This document shows positions 42,601-50,184 of a stretch of DNA of 64,000 bases, in pieces. Position 1 is the first letter of the stretch; each line of letters begins with the position of its first letter. Both the position numbers and the translations under genes were made by a program. This stretch comes from Gemmatimonadota bacterium (GTDB lineage: Bacteria > Gemmatimonadota > Gemmatimonadetes > Gemmatimonadales > Gemmatimonadaceae): assembly GCA_026387895.1 (NCBI GenBank), contig JAPLKT010000121.1:1-64000 (forward strand), written 5' to 3'. The notes beneath the pieces were generated by a model. The model was given only the letters and a program-made list of their open reading frames with translations. It did not search any database and was not told the DNA's origin.

Positions 42601-42918
42601 TGGCTGCATGCGTGTGGGATCGACGCCGAGCTTGAACTGGAGTCGAACGTTGGCACTGCCTTCGGACGAGGTCGAGGAGAGCTCGTACAGGCCGTCGACG
42701 GTGTTCAACGCCGTTTCGATCGGGCGCGCGACTTCGCGTTCCACCACTTCGGGAGATGCGCCCGGATACGAAACGCTGACGGTAATGATTGGGTACGTGA
42801 CGTCAGGATATTCGTCGACGGCGAGTCGCTTATACGACGCGACGCCAAGAACGACCAACGCCAACATCATCATGGTGGCGAAGACGGGACGTTTGATAGA
42901 AACGTCGGAGAGGAACAT
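39691..42918 (-). CDS. RND efflux transporter permease, HAE1 (AcrB-like)
   Basis: 1075 residues, typical for AcrB-type pumps. The start MFLSDVSIKRPVFATMMML is the canonical first helix, and SVSYPGASPEVVEREV is the first porter motif. The proton-relay aspartates are present in LAIGLLIDDAIVVRENI, with a second relay helix around VTKNGILLIDFVDQRREEG. Both large periplasmic loops are present. A trimer in the inner membrane should export drugs, dyes or lipophilic metabolites by proton exchange. It overlaps the membrane-fusion gene stop by one base (TGATG). Together with TolC and the adaptor it forms a complete tripartite pump operon. Confidence 0.96.
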   Translation of the reverse strand: MFLSDVSIKRPVFATMMMLALVVLGVASYKRLAVDEYPDVTYPIITVSVSYPGASPEVVEREVARPIETALNTVDGLYELSSTSSEGSANVRLQFKLGVDPTRMQPEVSAKVGRIRRQLPRDIGEPSISRYDPNDSPILTVAVMSKERSLRELTDLGDQVIRPRLESVNGVGGVQLSGAATREIHVELDPAAMRAYGLSPDQVSTALDRENREVPAGRIKKGDTERGVRVTGRLTDPLNFRDLVITVRNGTPVRVRDVATVLDTIGERRSASLYKDTVALSLEVLKISGSNTVQVADNIKSVLGEIERQLPADVQLRLTKDDSRRIRSSLEDVQLTIGVGAVLTILIIYLFLNSWRSTVITGLTLPVSIISAFFAMWVLGFTINTMTLLALSLAIGLLIDDAIVVRENIVRHVAMGKDHYQAAKEGTDEIGLAVFATTMAVVAVFIPVAFMGGQIGKIFFQFGVTVSFAVIVSLFVSFTLDPMLSSIWYDPETIQHGEAAWVSQTKGAKDKRIRDFVVPKNAQIKSAGPIRRVALRFDYWFERMADHYPNGLRWAMSHRLAVLGGAFASVVLAGVIYTQLGFTWMPDFDGGEFSVSFRTAPGSNLQYTLGKARALDGFIRKEFKEDLDFTSLSTGGRGGGINNGNINLRLKPRSERPHSQFEIQSKLRGSLSKFPGINASIGQTQTIFGGRGAPITVNVQGPEPQRLKLIASQVLEAMKKVPGMAEPQSSDEGNIPQLNVSVDRQQAWAAGLGINAIANTLQPLFSGFRASVWQDPAGYTHDVVVIFPDSLRRSESDVANLMINGTGIDSRTGLPAGVMLSQVADIKAGVGPQQIERRALERQIRINAQVLPNTPIGDVADRAKAAIDSLVLPPGYRTVFTGSVQDLNDTKRYVGEALMLAVIFIYLILASLFGSFLQPLAIMLALPLSFLGVMLALLVTKGTINVMSMIGIIMLMGLVTKNGILLIDFVDQRREEGADRLPAILESGRIRLRPIIMTAVAMIFGMLPLAFAIGEGAEQRAPMAHAVIGGLITSTMLTLFVVPVVYSLLDDFSVWFMARGKSGRQVVAEPTPTDH

Positions 42919-44291
42919 CAGGGCGCTCCCTTCTTCCGGTATTCACCTTTGGCGGCGCCCTTCTTTGCGCCGTCGGCTGCGTCGCTCGGGGCGCGGTCAC
43001 CCATGGCGCCCGTGCTCTCGTTTTTGCCTTCGCGCCCACCAGGCCCACCAGGCCCACCGCGTCCGCCGCGCCCACCACCGGCTTTCGTGTCCGTGCCGAT
43101 GACGGTGGCCTTCATGCCACGTCCGAGCGTTCCTGGATTTCCAACGACCACGAGGTCCCGCTCTTGCACGCCCTCAAGAATCTCCACGACGCCGCGCGCA
43201 TCGTCTGTAATGCCGGTCTTGATGGTGGACGCGCTTAGCGTGCCTCCCTCGACCTTGTAGACCATCGTCTTCCCGTCGACGGGGCTAATGCGGACTGCCG
43301 ACTGCGGAACGACCAAGGCGTTTGTCACGGTGCGGGCAATAATCTGCCCTGTCGAGAAGGTGTTGCCCTTGAGCGCATTCCGGGGATTCGGGATCTGGAT
43401 GTAGACGGTGACGTTCCGCGACGTCGGATCGATCGTTGGGCTGACGCGCGCCACCTTGCCAGTGAACTGCTTGCCGTCGGCGGCGAAGCGCGCGAGCTGC
43501 CCCTCGCGGACGCCGTTCGCGAGTTTCGCGGGGAGGGCGGCCGTGAGTTCAAGAATTTCGTTTCGCACGAGGGTAAAGAGGGCGGCCCCACGCATTGTCT
43601 GCTCGCCGTTCTGCACACTCTTTGTGCCGATGATGCCGGCGACGGGCGCCACGACCCGCATATCGCGCACAAGATTCTGGGCGGTACGCAGGCGAGCTTC
43701 CGACGCGGCAAGGCGCGCTCTGGCGGCTTCGGCGGTTTGCTGGGAGGTGCGCAGGTCGCGTTCCGCAATCGCGCCGGCCTTGAACAGCACGGCATTCTGT
43801 TCGGCGGTCCACTTCTGCGTCTCGAAATCACTTTGCGTGGCGAGACGGTCCGCCTCGGCCGACGCCAGCGCCGCTTCTTGTTCGGTCGATTCAAACTTCG
43901 CGAGCAGCTGCCCGGCTTTCACGGTCTGCCCTTCGCGGACGAGCACCGACTCGAGAATGCCGTCGCTGCGTGTGCGGACGGCGATCGTTTCGATTGGGCG
44001 CAGATCGCCAGAGATGGGTAGGCCGGCTTCGATGCTGCCGCGTCCGACTTTGTACACATCGGTCGCCGAGAGAATCACCGAGGCGGTGCGTTCGCCGCCG
44101 CCACGCCCCCCTCTGCCCCCCCTGGCGTCACCGCCGCTGGCTCCGCGCCCCGTCTTGGAGTCGGTGCTTGCGTCAGCTTTTTTGCCGTCTCCCTGCGGCG
44201 CTTGCGCACCAGAGAACGACGGCGCGACCGACAGCCCAAGCGCGAATAGGAGCGCGAGCTCAAGCGCGAGCGGGTGGGAGCGACGAGACAT
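42918..44291 (-). CDS. RND efflux periplasmic adaptor (membrane fusion protein)
   Basis: 457 residues from ATG 44291 (MSRRSHPLALELALLFAL), where the signal peptide begins; the frame is open upstream only as shadow. After a Gly/Arg/Ser linker, a barrel-sandwich and alpha-hairpin domain are visible: GLPISGDLRPIETIAVRTR, SVLVREGQTVKAGQLLAKFES, a coiled coil around ALASAEADRLATQSDFETQKW, and VVAPVAGIIGTKSVQNGE. The beta-barrel FTGKVARVSPTIDPTSRNV and the C-terminal membrane-proximal domain follow. A second Gly-rich tract (RGGRGGPGGPGG) ends the protein. It links the RND permease with the TolC channel. Confidence 0.93.
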   Translation of the reverse strand: MSRRSHPLALELALLFALGLSVAPSFSGAQAPQGDGKKADASTDSKTGRGASGGDARGGRGGRGGGERTASVILSATDVYKVGRGSIEAGLPISGDLRPIETIAVRTRSDGILESVLVREGQTVKAGQLLAKFESTEQEAALASAEADRLATQSDFETQKWTAEQNAVLFKAGAIAERDLRTSQQTAEAARARLAASEARLRTAQNLVRDMRVVAPVAGIIGTKSVQNGEQTMRGAALFTLVRNEILELTAALPAKLANGVREGQLARFAADGKQFTGKVARVSPTIDPTSRNVTVYIQIPNPRNALKGNTFSTGQIIARTVTNALVVPQSAVRISPVDGKTMVYKVEGGTLSASTIKTGITDDARGVVEILEGVQERDLVVVGNPGTLGRGMKATVIGTDTKAGGGRGGRGGPGGPGGREGKNESTGAMGDRAPSDAADGAKKGAAKGEYRKKGAP

Positions 44292-44313
44292 CAGCGCGCG
44301 GGTGCGCGCCGGA

Positions 44314-45771
44314 TTAGCGATTCGAAGGTGCACTGGGCAATCCTGAGTTGGAGCGGACCGGCACCGTGCCGCCCGTGGGGAGCGGAATCGGTCGGCCACG
44401 CAAGCGCGCCAGTTCGGCGGCGGCGAGATAGAGGTCGTACGTGGAGCGTGCTTCGGTCGACTTGGCTGTGAGCAGCGCGAGCTGTGCATCGGACACTTCG
44501 ACCTGCGTCGATAGCCCACGCGAGAAGCGCAACGTGGCAAGCTCAAACGCCTCTTGGGCTTCCGCGGCATTCACCGTCCGGGCGTTGTATGCCAACTGCG
44601 CTCGGCTGAACTCCGCGCGCCCGCGTGCGATTTCAAGCGAGGCGGCTTCTTGCACTTGATGCAGCGCGGTTTCGGAAATCTTGGCGGCCGCGCGTGCGAG
44701 GTCGACGTTTCCTTTCGTGCGGAGCCCGTCGAAGACCGCCCAGCTCATCGCGACGGTGAAGCTACGGTCAGGAAAGAAGCCGTTGTTTTGGCACACTTTG
44801 CCCGTGATGCCCGCCGGGCAGAAGGCGGCGGAGGTGGCACCAAGGCGATCCGGAAAGCCGTTCACCGTCGGGAGCGCGAGATAGCCCCAGTTGAAGGTCG
44901 CGGTAATGCTGGGCAGGTAGTCGCCACGCGCGACACGCACCGCTTGTTGGCGGGAGCGCAGCGAGAGTTCCGCCGAGCGCACTGAGCCGCGGATTTCGTC
45001 GGCGAGCTTGTCATTGGCGACGGTGTTGACCACCTGACGCACCATGGTGGTGTCGAGCGCGGTGGTGAGGACGAGCGGGCGGTCGGCGTCGATGTCGAGG
45101 AGTCGCTTGACGTCGAGGAGTGAGACGTCGCGATCGGAGTGCGCTTGGATAGCGAGCGGTTCAATATTCGCACGGTCGACGCGCGCGCGGAGCACGTCGA
45201 AGCGCGCGGAGCGTCCCGCGGCAAAGAGTTGCTCCACTTGGGCGAGGCGGTCGCTGGACAGCTTGAGGTTTTCGTCCTGCAGGGCCGCGAGTCGGGCGAG
45301 ATAGAGCGCGTTGAGATAGCTCCGCTGGATGTCGACCGCGAGCCGGGCGCGGGTTTCGCCTGCGTCGAAGCGCACGGCTTGCCGCGTATTGTCGGCGGCA
45401 CGAGTGGCCGCGACAATCTTTCCGCCCTGAAACAGCGTTTGCGAAAGGGCGAAGGTGTTGTTGTACGTGTACGCTTGTCCGAACACCGAACCGACGATCT
45501 CGGCGCGCGCATTGGTGAGCACTTGGTTGTAGCTGCTGTTCAAGCGGAGCTGCGGCAGCCCTGTGGCGCGCGCGGTGATGACCGCTGCGTCGGCATTATC
45601 GACCAAGAGCAAGGCGAGCTTGTTCTCATCCGAACTGCGCAGCATGTAGTTGACCGCATCGGCAATGCCGACGCGGGCAGTATCTGCGCGCTGACCCTGC
45701 GCGGCAGGGAGCGCCAAGCAGGTCGCGCAGACGAGTGCGCTAACGCGCGAAAGTACGGAGCGTGAAATCAT
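44314..45771 (-). CDS. TolC family outer-membrane efflux channel
   Basis: 485 residues from ATG 45771 (MISRSVLSRVSALVCATCLA), where a signal peptide starts. Two internally repeated OEP halves are visible: LLLVDNADAAVITARATGLPQLRLNSSYN with LDIQRSYLNALYLARLAALQ, and again AELSLRSRQQAVRVARGDYLPS with RAEFSRAQLAYNARTVNAAEA. The long helices and outer-membrane strands match the trimeric TolC channel. It is the first gene of the efflux operon, 22 bp upstream of the adaptor gene. GGCTAGATG about 90 nt upstream may include the promoter. Confidence 0.94.
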   Translation of the reverse strand: MISRSVLSRVSALVCATCLALPAAQGQRADTARVGIADAVNYMLRSSDENKLALLLVDNADAAVITARATGLPQLRLNSSYNQVLTNARAEIVGSVFGQAYTYNNTFALSQTLFQGGKIVAATRAADNTRQAVRFDAGETRARLAVDIQRSYLNALYLARLAALQDENLKLSSDRLAQVEQLFAAGRSARFDVLRARVDRANIEPLAIQAHSDRDVSLLDVKRLLDIDADRPLVLTTALDTTMVRQVVNTVANDKLADEIRGSVRSAELSLRSRQQAVRVARGDYLPSITATFNWGYLALPTVNGFPDRLGATSAAFCPAGITGKVCQNNGFFPDRSFTVAMSWAVFDGLRTKGNVDLARAAAKISETALHQVQEAASLEIARGRAEFSRAQLAYNARTVNAAEAQEAFELATLRFSRGLSTQVEVSDAQLALLTAKSTEARSTYDLYLAAAELARLRGRPIPLPTGGTVPVRSNSGLPSAPSNR

Positions 45772-45996
45772 CAGAGTAAGTACGCCTAAGGGAGCGCTGA
45801 CGCTGAGGTCAGCCTCCCCGAAAAAGCGGGGCAGGTGGGCAGAGTTGCAGCGCCGGATCGCGGCATCTAGCCGCAACGAGGTAACGCGAGCTCTACAGAA
45901 AAACTCTCAAGTCAACGGAATCGATATAATGGCTCTATTTTGGCTTGTATATGTCGCTATGGTGTCTTTATAATTCAGAAATGTAGTGGCTTTTGC

Positions 45997-46971
45997 CTAC
46001 TTCTTGACCATCGACTTGAGCGCTCCGTCAATATCTGGACGATGCGACTCGTATTCTGGGAGCTTCTTCGCCAACTCCGCGTCCTTTGCGGCCACCAGAC
46101 GTTTCTCAAAGGCCGCGCGCTCGGTCGGCTTGTTGGCGAGTCCTGCGGCCTTCATCGCGACCACCAGCCCAAGCAGATGCGTCGGGTTCGCCGCGAGAAT
46201 TGTGTCGGACTGCGCCTTGGCGACCGCGGCATCGCCGGCAATGACGGCAATCATGCCGATGTCATAGCGGCGATGCGTGTCGAGCGCCCCGATCATCTCA
46301 TATGCCTGGATCGCCATGGGCGCGAAAATTCGAGCGCTGTCCTGCTTCCCCTCGGAGCCGTAGCGCATCACCCGATCAAACAGCCGGTCGGCGCGCTGCT
46401 CGGGGGTCATTTGCGAAATATCTGGCGCCGCTCCACCACCGGCACCGGCTCTACCACCGGCACCGGCTCTACCACCGGCTCCACCACCGGCTCCACCACC
46501 GGCTCCACCACTGAACGGGCCCGCCATCGGAGCGTTGCCGAGTGGTGTCTTCTCGCCCTCCGACGCCGCGCCGCCGGCGTTTCCTGAGAGCTTCTGCGCA
46601 ATGAGAAACACCACGAGCATGAGTACGGCGATGCCAGGAACGAGCCATCCCCACTGGAAGGTCCCGGCGGCGGCCGGCTGCGCGCCTGTCGCAACAGGCC
46701 CCGCAACAGGCCCCGCAACAGGCCCCGCAACAGGCCCCGTAGCCGGGCCCGCAGCCGACCCGCCCTTGGCACGACGCTGCTCCTGCTGGCGCGCCGTGCC
46801 GCTCTCGCTCACCGCTACGCCGCACTGATGGCAGAAGTGCGCTCCCGAGGCGAGCGGCTTGCCGCACACACTACAGACGGCCTTGGGGTTCAGGAGGGCG
46901 CCGCAGGTGGCGCAGAAGTGTCCGGTCGCGGTCTCGCCGCAGCTTGGGCAGTTCGGGCTGGAGTTGGTCAT
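45997..46971 (-). CDS. Zinc-ribbon membrane protein with repeat-rich linkers
   Basis: 324 residues. Two N-terminal zinc ribbons have four CxxC pairs (CPSC, CATC, CSVC, CHQC in residues 8-50). A Gly/Pro/Val/Ala linker follows, encoded by 12-bp repeats. One membrane helix (LVPGIAVLMLVVFLIAQKL, about 110-130) precedes a second Gly/Ala/Arg linker encoded by 12/18-bp repeats. The C-terminal 140 residues are helical, resembling a TPR unit (ADRLFDRVMRYGSEGKQDSA, LAANPTHLLGLVVAMKA). This layout (zinc ribbon in the cytoplasm, TM, helical outside domain) is common in bacteria, with unknown function. TATGTT lies 6 nt before its ATG. Confidence 0.82.
   Translation of the reverse strand: MTNSSPNCPSCGETATGHFCATCGALLNPKAVCSVCGKPLASGAHFCHQCGVAVSESGTARQQEQRRAKGGSAAGPATGPVAGPVAGPVAGPVATGAQPAAAGTFQWGWLVPGIAVLMLVVFLIAQKLSGNAGGAASEGEKTPLGNAPMAGPFSGGAGGGAGGGAGGRAGAGGRAGAGGGAAPDISQMTPEQRADRLFDRVMRYGSEGKQDSARIFAPMAIQAYEMIGALDTHRRYDIGMIAVIAGDAAVAKAQSDTILAANPTHLLGLVVAMKAAGLANKPTERAAFEKRLVAAKDAELAKKLPEYESHRPDIDGALKSMVKK
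46428..46512. repeat. In-frame 12/18-bp repeats (Gly/Ala/Arg linker)
   Basis: GGCACCGGCTCTACCACC occurs twice, followed by copies of GGCTCCACCACC. They encode the second linker of the zinc-ribbon membrane protein. Confidence 0.8.
46691..46738. repeat. Four perfect 12-bp tandem repeats (GPVA linker)
   Basis: GCAACAGGCCCC is repeated four times without a mismatch (46691-46702, 46703-46714, 46715-46726, 46727-46738). In-frame units encode GPVA. Perfect identity suggests recent slippage. Confidence 0.9.
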
Positions 46972-46977
46972 CGGACA

Positions 46978-46983
46978 AACATA
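46978..46983 (-). promoter_or_regulatory. Candidate -10 element (TATGTT) of the zinc-ribbon protein gene
   Basis: On the minus strand TATGTT is followed by six bases (TGTCCG) and the ATG at 46971. No ribosome-binding site. It matches the leaderless pattern of the window. Confidence 0.4.
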
Positions 46984-47087
46984 CAGGAATCACTGCCGGA
47001 ATTGGGGGCTCGGCGGTTTGCCGAGTGGCGTGCGGCGGCTGATATTTCAGAAGACGGAACCTCCCCCTTCCTGCGAGCATCACCATC

Positions 47088-48452
47088 GTGGCCGGTAAGT
47101 CGCGTGCCCTCCTCGCCGATCTTGGCGGGGCCACCAAGAAGGACATTCTGGAGCTGGCCGAGGCGCATGGCGTCCGGTACCTGCGGCTCATGTTCACGGA
47201 CATTCTTGGGATTAACAAGAATGTTGAGATCCCGGCGTCGCAGTTTGCGAAGGCGCTCGACGGCGACATCATGTTTGACGGGTCGTCGATTGAGGGGTTC
47301 GTGCGGATCGAGGAGTCGGACATGCTGCTCGTGCCCGACCTGACGACGTTCAAGATCTTTCCTGGCGGTGACGACCAAGGGCGCGTGGCGCGCATGATTT
47401 GCGATATCCAGACGCCGGAAGGGGCGCCGTTCGATGGCGATCCGCGCGGCGCACTCAAGCGCCAAGTGGCCCGTGCCGCGCAGATGGGCTACACGATGAA
47501 CGCCGGCATGGAAGCGGAGTTCTTCATGTTCAAGTTGTCGGCCGATGGCATGCCGACCACGACGACGCACGATGCCGGATCGTATTTCGATCTTGCACCC
47601 GTGGATCTTGGCGAGACCGCGCGTCGCGCGGTGGTGGATGTACTTGAACAGATGGGCTTTGAGATTGAGGCTGCGCATCACGAAGTGGCGCATGGGCAGC
47701 ATGAGATCGATTTCCGCTATGCTGACGCGGTGACCACGGCGGACAATCTCGCCACGTTCCGCTTTGTGGTGCGTGATGTGGCGCAGCGCTTTGGGTTGCA
47801 CGCGTCGTTCATGCCGAAGCCGATTTTCGGGCAGAACGGCAGCGGGATGCACACACACCAGTCGCTGTTTCATAGCGGGAAGAACGCATTTTACGACGCG
47901 AAGGGCGACTACGAGCTCTCGGCGATTGCGCACCACTACATTGGTGGCCTGCTCACGCATGCGCGCGGCATGAGTGCGATTACGAATCCGCTGGTGAACT
48001 CGTACAAGCGGCTCGTGCCGGGATTTGAAGCGCCTGTGAATGTGGCGTGGAGCATGCGGAATCGGTCGCCGTTGATTCGTGTGCCGGCGCGCCGCGGGAC
48101 TGGGACGCGTGTGGAGTTGCGCTCGCCGGATCCGGCGGCGAATCCGTATCTTGCGCTCGCGGTGATGCTTGCCGCCGGGCTTGATGGCATCGATACCAAG
48201 GCGAGCTCGCGCGAGCCGGTGAACGAGAATATTTGGGAGATGTCGCATCGCGAGAAGCGTCGGCTGCGCATTGATGATCTGCCACACGACCTCAACGAAG
48301 CGTGCGACGAACTCGAGAAGAGCGATGTCGTACAAGCCGCGCTTGGGCGTCATATCACGACGAACTTCCTTGCGGCGAAGCGGCAGGAGTGGAGTGATTA
48401 CATCTCGCAGGTGAGCGCGTGGGAGTTAGAGCAGTATCTCGCGAAGTACTAG
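47088..48452 (+). CDS. glnA: Glutamine synthetase, type I
   Basis: 454 residues, GTG start (MAGKSRALLADLGG). It makes glutamine from glutamate, ammonia and ATP. Visible motifs are FTDILGINKNVEIPASQF, DGSSIEGFVRIEESDM (with the Arg that in Bacillus-type enzymes senses glutamine), AGMEAEFFMF, HEVAHGQHEIDFRY, FMPKPIFGQNGSGMHTHQS and NRSPLIRVPARRGTGTRVELRSPDPAANPYL. The short C-terminus lacks the adenylylation loop Tyr of enterobacterial GS, so it is of the alpha (feedback-regulated) class. The next gene overlaps its end by 34 bp. Confidence 0.96.
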   Translation: MAGKSRALLADLGGATKKDILELAEAHGVRYLRLMFTDILGINKNVEIPASQFAKALDGDIMFDGSSIEGFVRIEESDMLLVPDLTTFKIFPGGDDQGRVARMICDIQTPEGAPFDGDPRGALKRQVARAAQMGYTMNAGMEAEFFMFKLSADGMPTTTTHDAGSYFDLAPVDLGETARRAVVDVLEQMGFEIEAAHHEVAHGQHEIDFRYADAVTTADNLATFRFVVRDVAQRFGLHASFMPKPIFGQNGSGMHTHQSLFHSGKNAFYDAKGDYELSAIAHHYIGGLLTHARGMSAITNPLVNSYKRLVPGFEAPVNVAWSMRNRSPLIRVPARRGTGTRVELRSPDPAANPYLALAVMLAAGLDGIDTKASSREPVNENIWEMSHREKRRLRIDDLPHDLNEACDELEKSDVVQAALGRHITTNFLAAKRQEWSDYISQVSAWELEQYLAKY

Positions 48453-50098
48453 CGCTTGTGGTGGCGTGCCTTGTCGGCGCGCCATCGCTGCGTGCGCTCC
48501 AGGCGCAGGGGGTTCCCGCCTCCGGGTGCACCACCGATACGCTCACGGTCGGATTTCCGCAGCGCTGGCTTGGCACACGTATTGGCCAAGTGTCGGTGGA
48601 TGCGCGCACCGTTGAGGCGCCGCCCGGGGTGATTGGGAGTTTTGTTCGCGCGCTGCATTTCACCACCCGACTCAGTGTTCCGCTGAAGAACCTGACCTTT
48701 GCGGCGGGGCAGGTGATGGACTCGCTTGAGATTCAGGAGTCTGTGCGACGCCTGCGACGGAGCGGCGTCTACAATGACGTGCTCCTCGCGGGCACGCGCT
48801 GCGGCGACGGACCGACCGATATCACAATCACCACGCGCGATTCGTGGAGTCTCCGCGGTGATGTACGCTACGGACGGGTGACGTCGCGTGTGTCAGTGAG
48901 CGAGATGAATGTTGGCGGATCAGGGCGGTCGATTTCTGCGGTGGCGGAGAATGTCGACGACCGCGCCGCCGTCACGCTCACCTATTCAGATCCGTACCTC
49001 TTTGGGTCGATGCTGCGCGGCGGCCTCGCGTTGCGGAACTATGCCGACGGGCGGTCGTGGGGCTGGAACATCCGCACCAAAGATTTTTCGCCGCGCGATC
49101 TGTGGCGCATGGCGTTCACGAGTTCACAGCTGATGCGTGCGCAGTTGGATGTGACGCAACCGGTGGCGTTGATCATCGAACGACGTCTGGATGTCTTGTC
49201 ATTCCAGCGTCGGATTCAGCAGGACGAAGGGGGAGTGACGGCATTTGTGTTCGGCGTGGAACATGAGAAGTCGGATTTAGATGTCGTCCAGCGCAATGCG
49301 CGCCTTGGGCGCCCCACGGTCGCCCGCGAATTCACGGCGCCACTGGCGGGCTTTGCGCGCCGATCAATGCAGGTAGGGGCCATCGACTGGCTCGTGCCCG
49401 GACAGCTGAATGCTGAAGTCCCGAATGGATTCGACGGCGAGTTCGTCATCGGAGTGGGACACGATCTGATGACGAACGGCCCCATTACGCATTTCGACAG
49501 CTGGGGTGGTTACACGGCGCAACCCAACGCCAGCACGATTCTGACCGGTGATCTCTGGCTCTCGGGCTACGTTGAAAACGATTTGATCGCCGACGGCGTG
49601 GCTCGCATTGCGGCGGCGGCGTATCGTCGTGCGCCGCGCGGCTCGTGGGCGCTCCGCGTGGCGGCGGAACGTGTGTTGAACCCAGACCCCGATGTGTTCG
49701 CGCTCTCGACCGTGGACCCGACGCTGCGTGCGCTGATTCCGGGGTCACGTCTCGCGGAGAGCGCGCTGAATGTGACGCTTGAACGCTCGATCAATGCGTA
49801 CACAAAGAATAGGCAGTGGGCGATCGATGCGGTGCCGTTCATTCAGTACACGGAACGTCATCGCAATGTGGCGACCAACGACACACTCACCACGAACCCG
49901 GAAGTCGTCTTGCTTGGCATTGGTATTCGGCGTGTCTGGGGACAGCCCTCACAATCGCCAATCCGGTTCGACATTGCCAAGACGGTGTGGATGCGCGGGA
50001 GCGTGTCGAATCGTTGGATCATCACATTCTCCACGCAGCCGTGGTTCAATCCGTCACGTCGACGCCAAGGCGGACGTGATCTAAACAACGGGCGCTAG
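48419..50098 (+). CDS. BamA/TamA-like outer-membrane protein
   Basis: 559 residues, GTG start at 48419 inside the end of glnA. The signal peptide is MGVRAVSREVLALVVACLVG with cleavage near LQAQG; later GTG codons would cut it. Residues about 70-120 (LKNLTFAAGQVMDSLEIQES, LRRSGVYNDVLL) resemble a POTRA domain. Then many alternating strands follow, including TLTYSDPYLFGSMLRGGLAL and the final TFSTQPWFNPSRRR, which suggest an outer-membrane barrel of about 12-16 strands. The last residues are not the classic C-terminal Phe. Its function is unknown and it may be an insertase or transporter relative. A strong hairpin at 50133 follows it. Confidence 0.75.
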   Translation: MGVRAVSREVLALVVACLVGAPSLRALQAQGVPASGCTTDTLTVGFPQRWLGTRIGQVSVDARTVEAPPGVIGSFVRALHFTTRLSVPLKNLTFAAGQVMDSLEIQESVRRLRRSGVYNDVLLAGTRCGDGPTDITITTRDSWSLRGDVRYGRVTSRVSVSEMNVGGSGRSISAVAENVDDRAAVTLTYSDPYLFGSMLRGGLALRNYADGRSWGWNIRTKDFSPRDLWRMAFTSSQLMRAQLDVTQPVALIIERRLDVLSFQRRIQQDEGGVTAFVFGVEHEKSDLDVVQRNARLGRPTVAREFTAPLAGFARRSMQVGAIDWLVPGQLNAEVPNGFDGEFVIGVGHDLMTNGPITHFDSWGGYTAQPNASTILTGDLWLSGYVENDLIADGVARIAAAAYRRAPRGSWALRVAAERVLNPDPDVFALSTVDPTLRALIPGSRLAESALNVTLERSINAYTKNRQWAIDAVPFIQYTERHRNVATNDTLTTNPEVVLLGIGIRRVWGQPSQSPIRFDIAKTVWMRGSVSNRWIITFSTQPWFNPSRRRQGGRDLNNGR

Positions 50099-50132
50099 GT
50101 TACGCACCGCCACTGAAACGCCACGCAACGCG

Positions 50133-50165
50133 GAGGGCCCCATCGGCATTGCCGATGGGGCCCTC
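50133..50165. terminator. Bidirectional terminator between the OMP gene and glnN
   Basis: Perfect 15-bp arms (50133-50147 and 50151-50165) with an ATT loop. On the plus strand TT follows; on the minus strand no T run. It separates two convergent genes. Confidence 0.75.
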
Positions 50166-50184
50166 TTACTGCACCACAGCGGAA

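Noticed and set aside
44292-44570. An N-terminal extension of the efflux adaptor frame
   Set aside because: It lies inside the TolC gene and hides the signal peptide that starts at 44291.
46968-48353. A 461-residue open frame on the minus strand opposite glnA
   Set aside because: It is the antisense shadow of a strongly conserved glutamine synthetase, is rich in Arg/His and matches no family.
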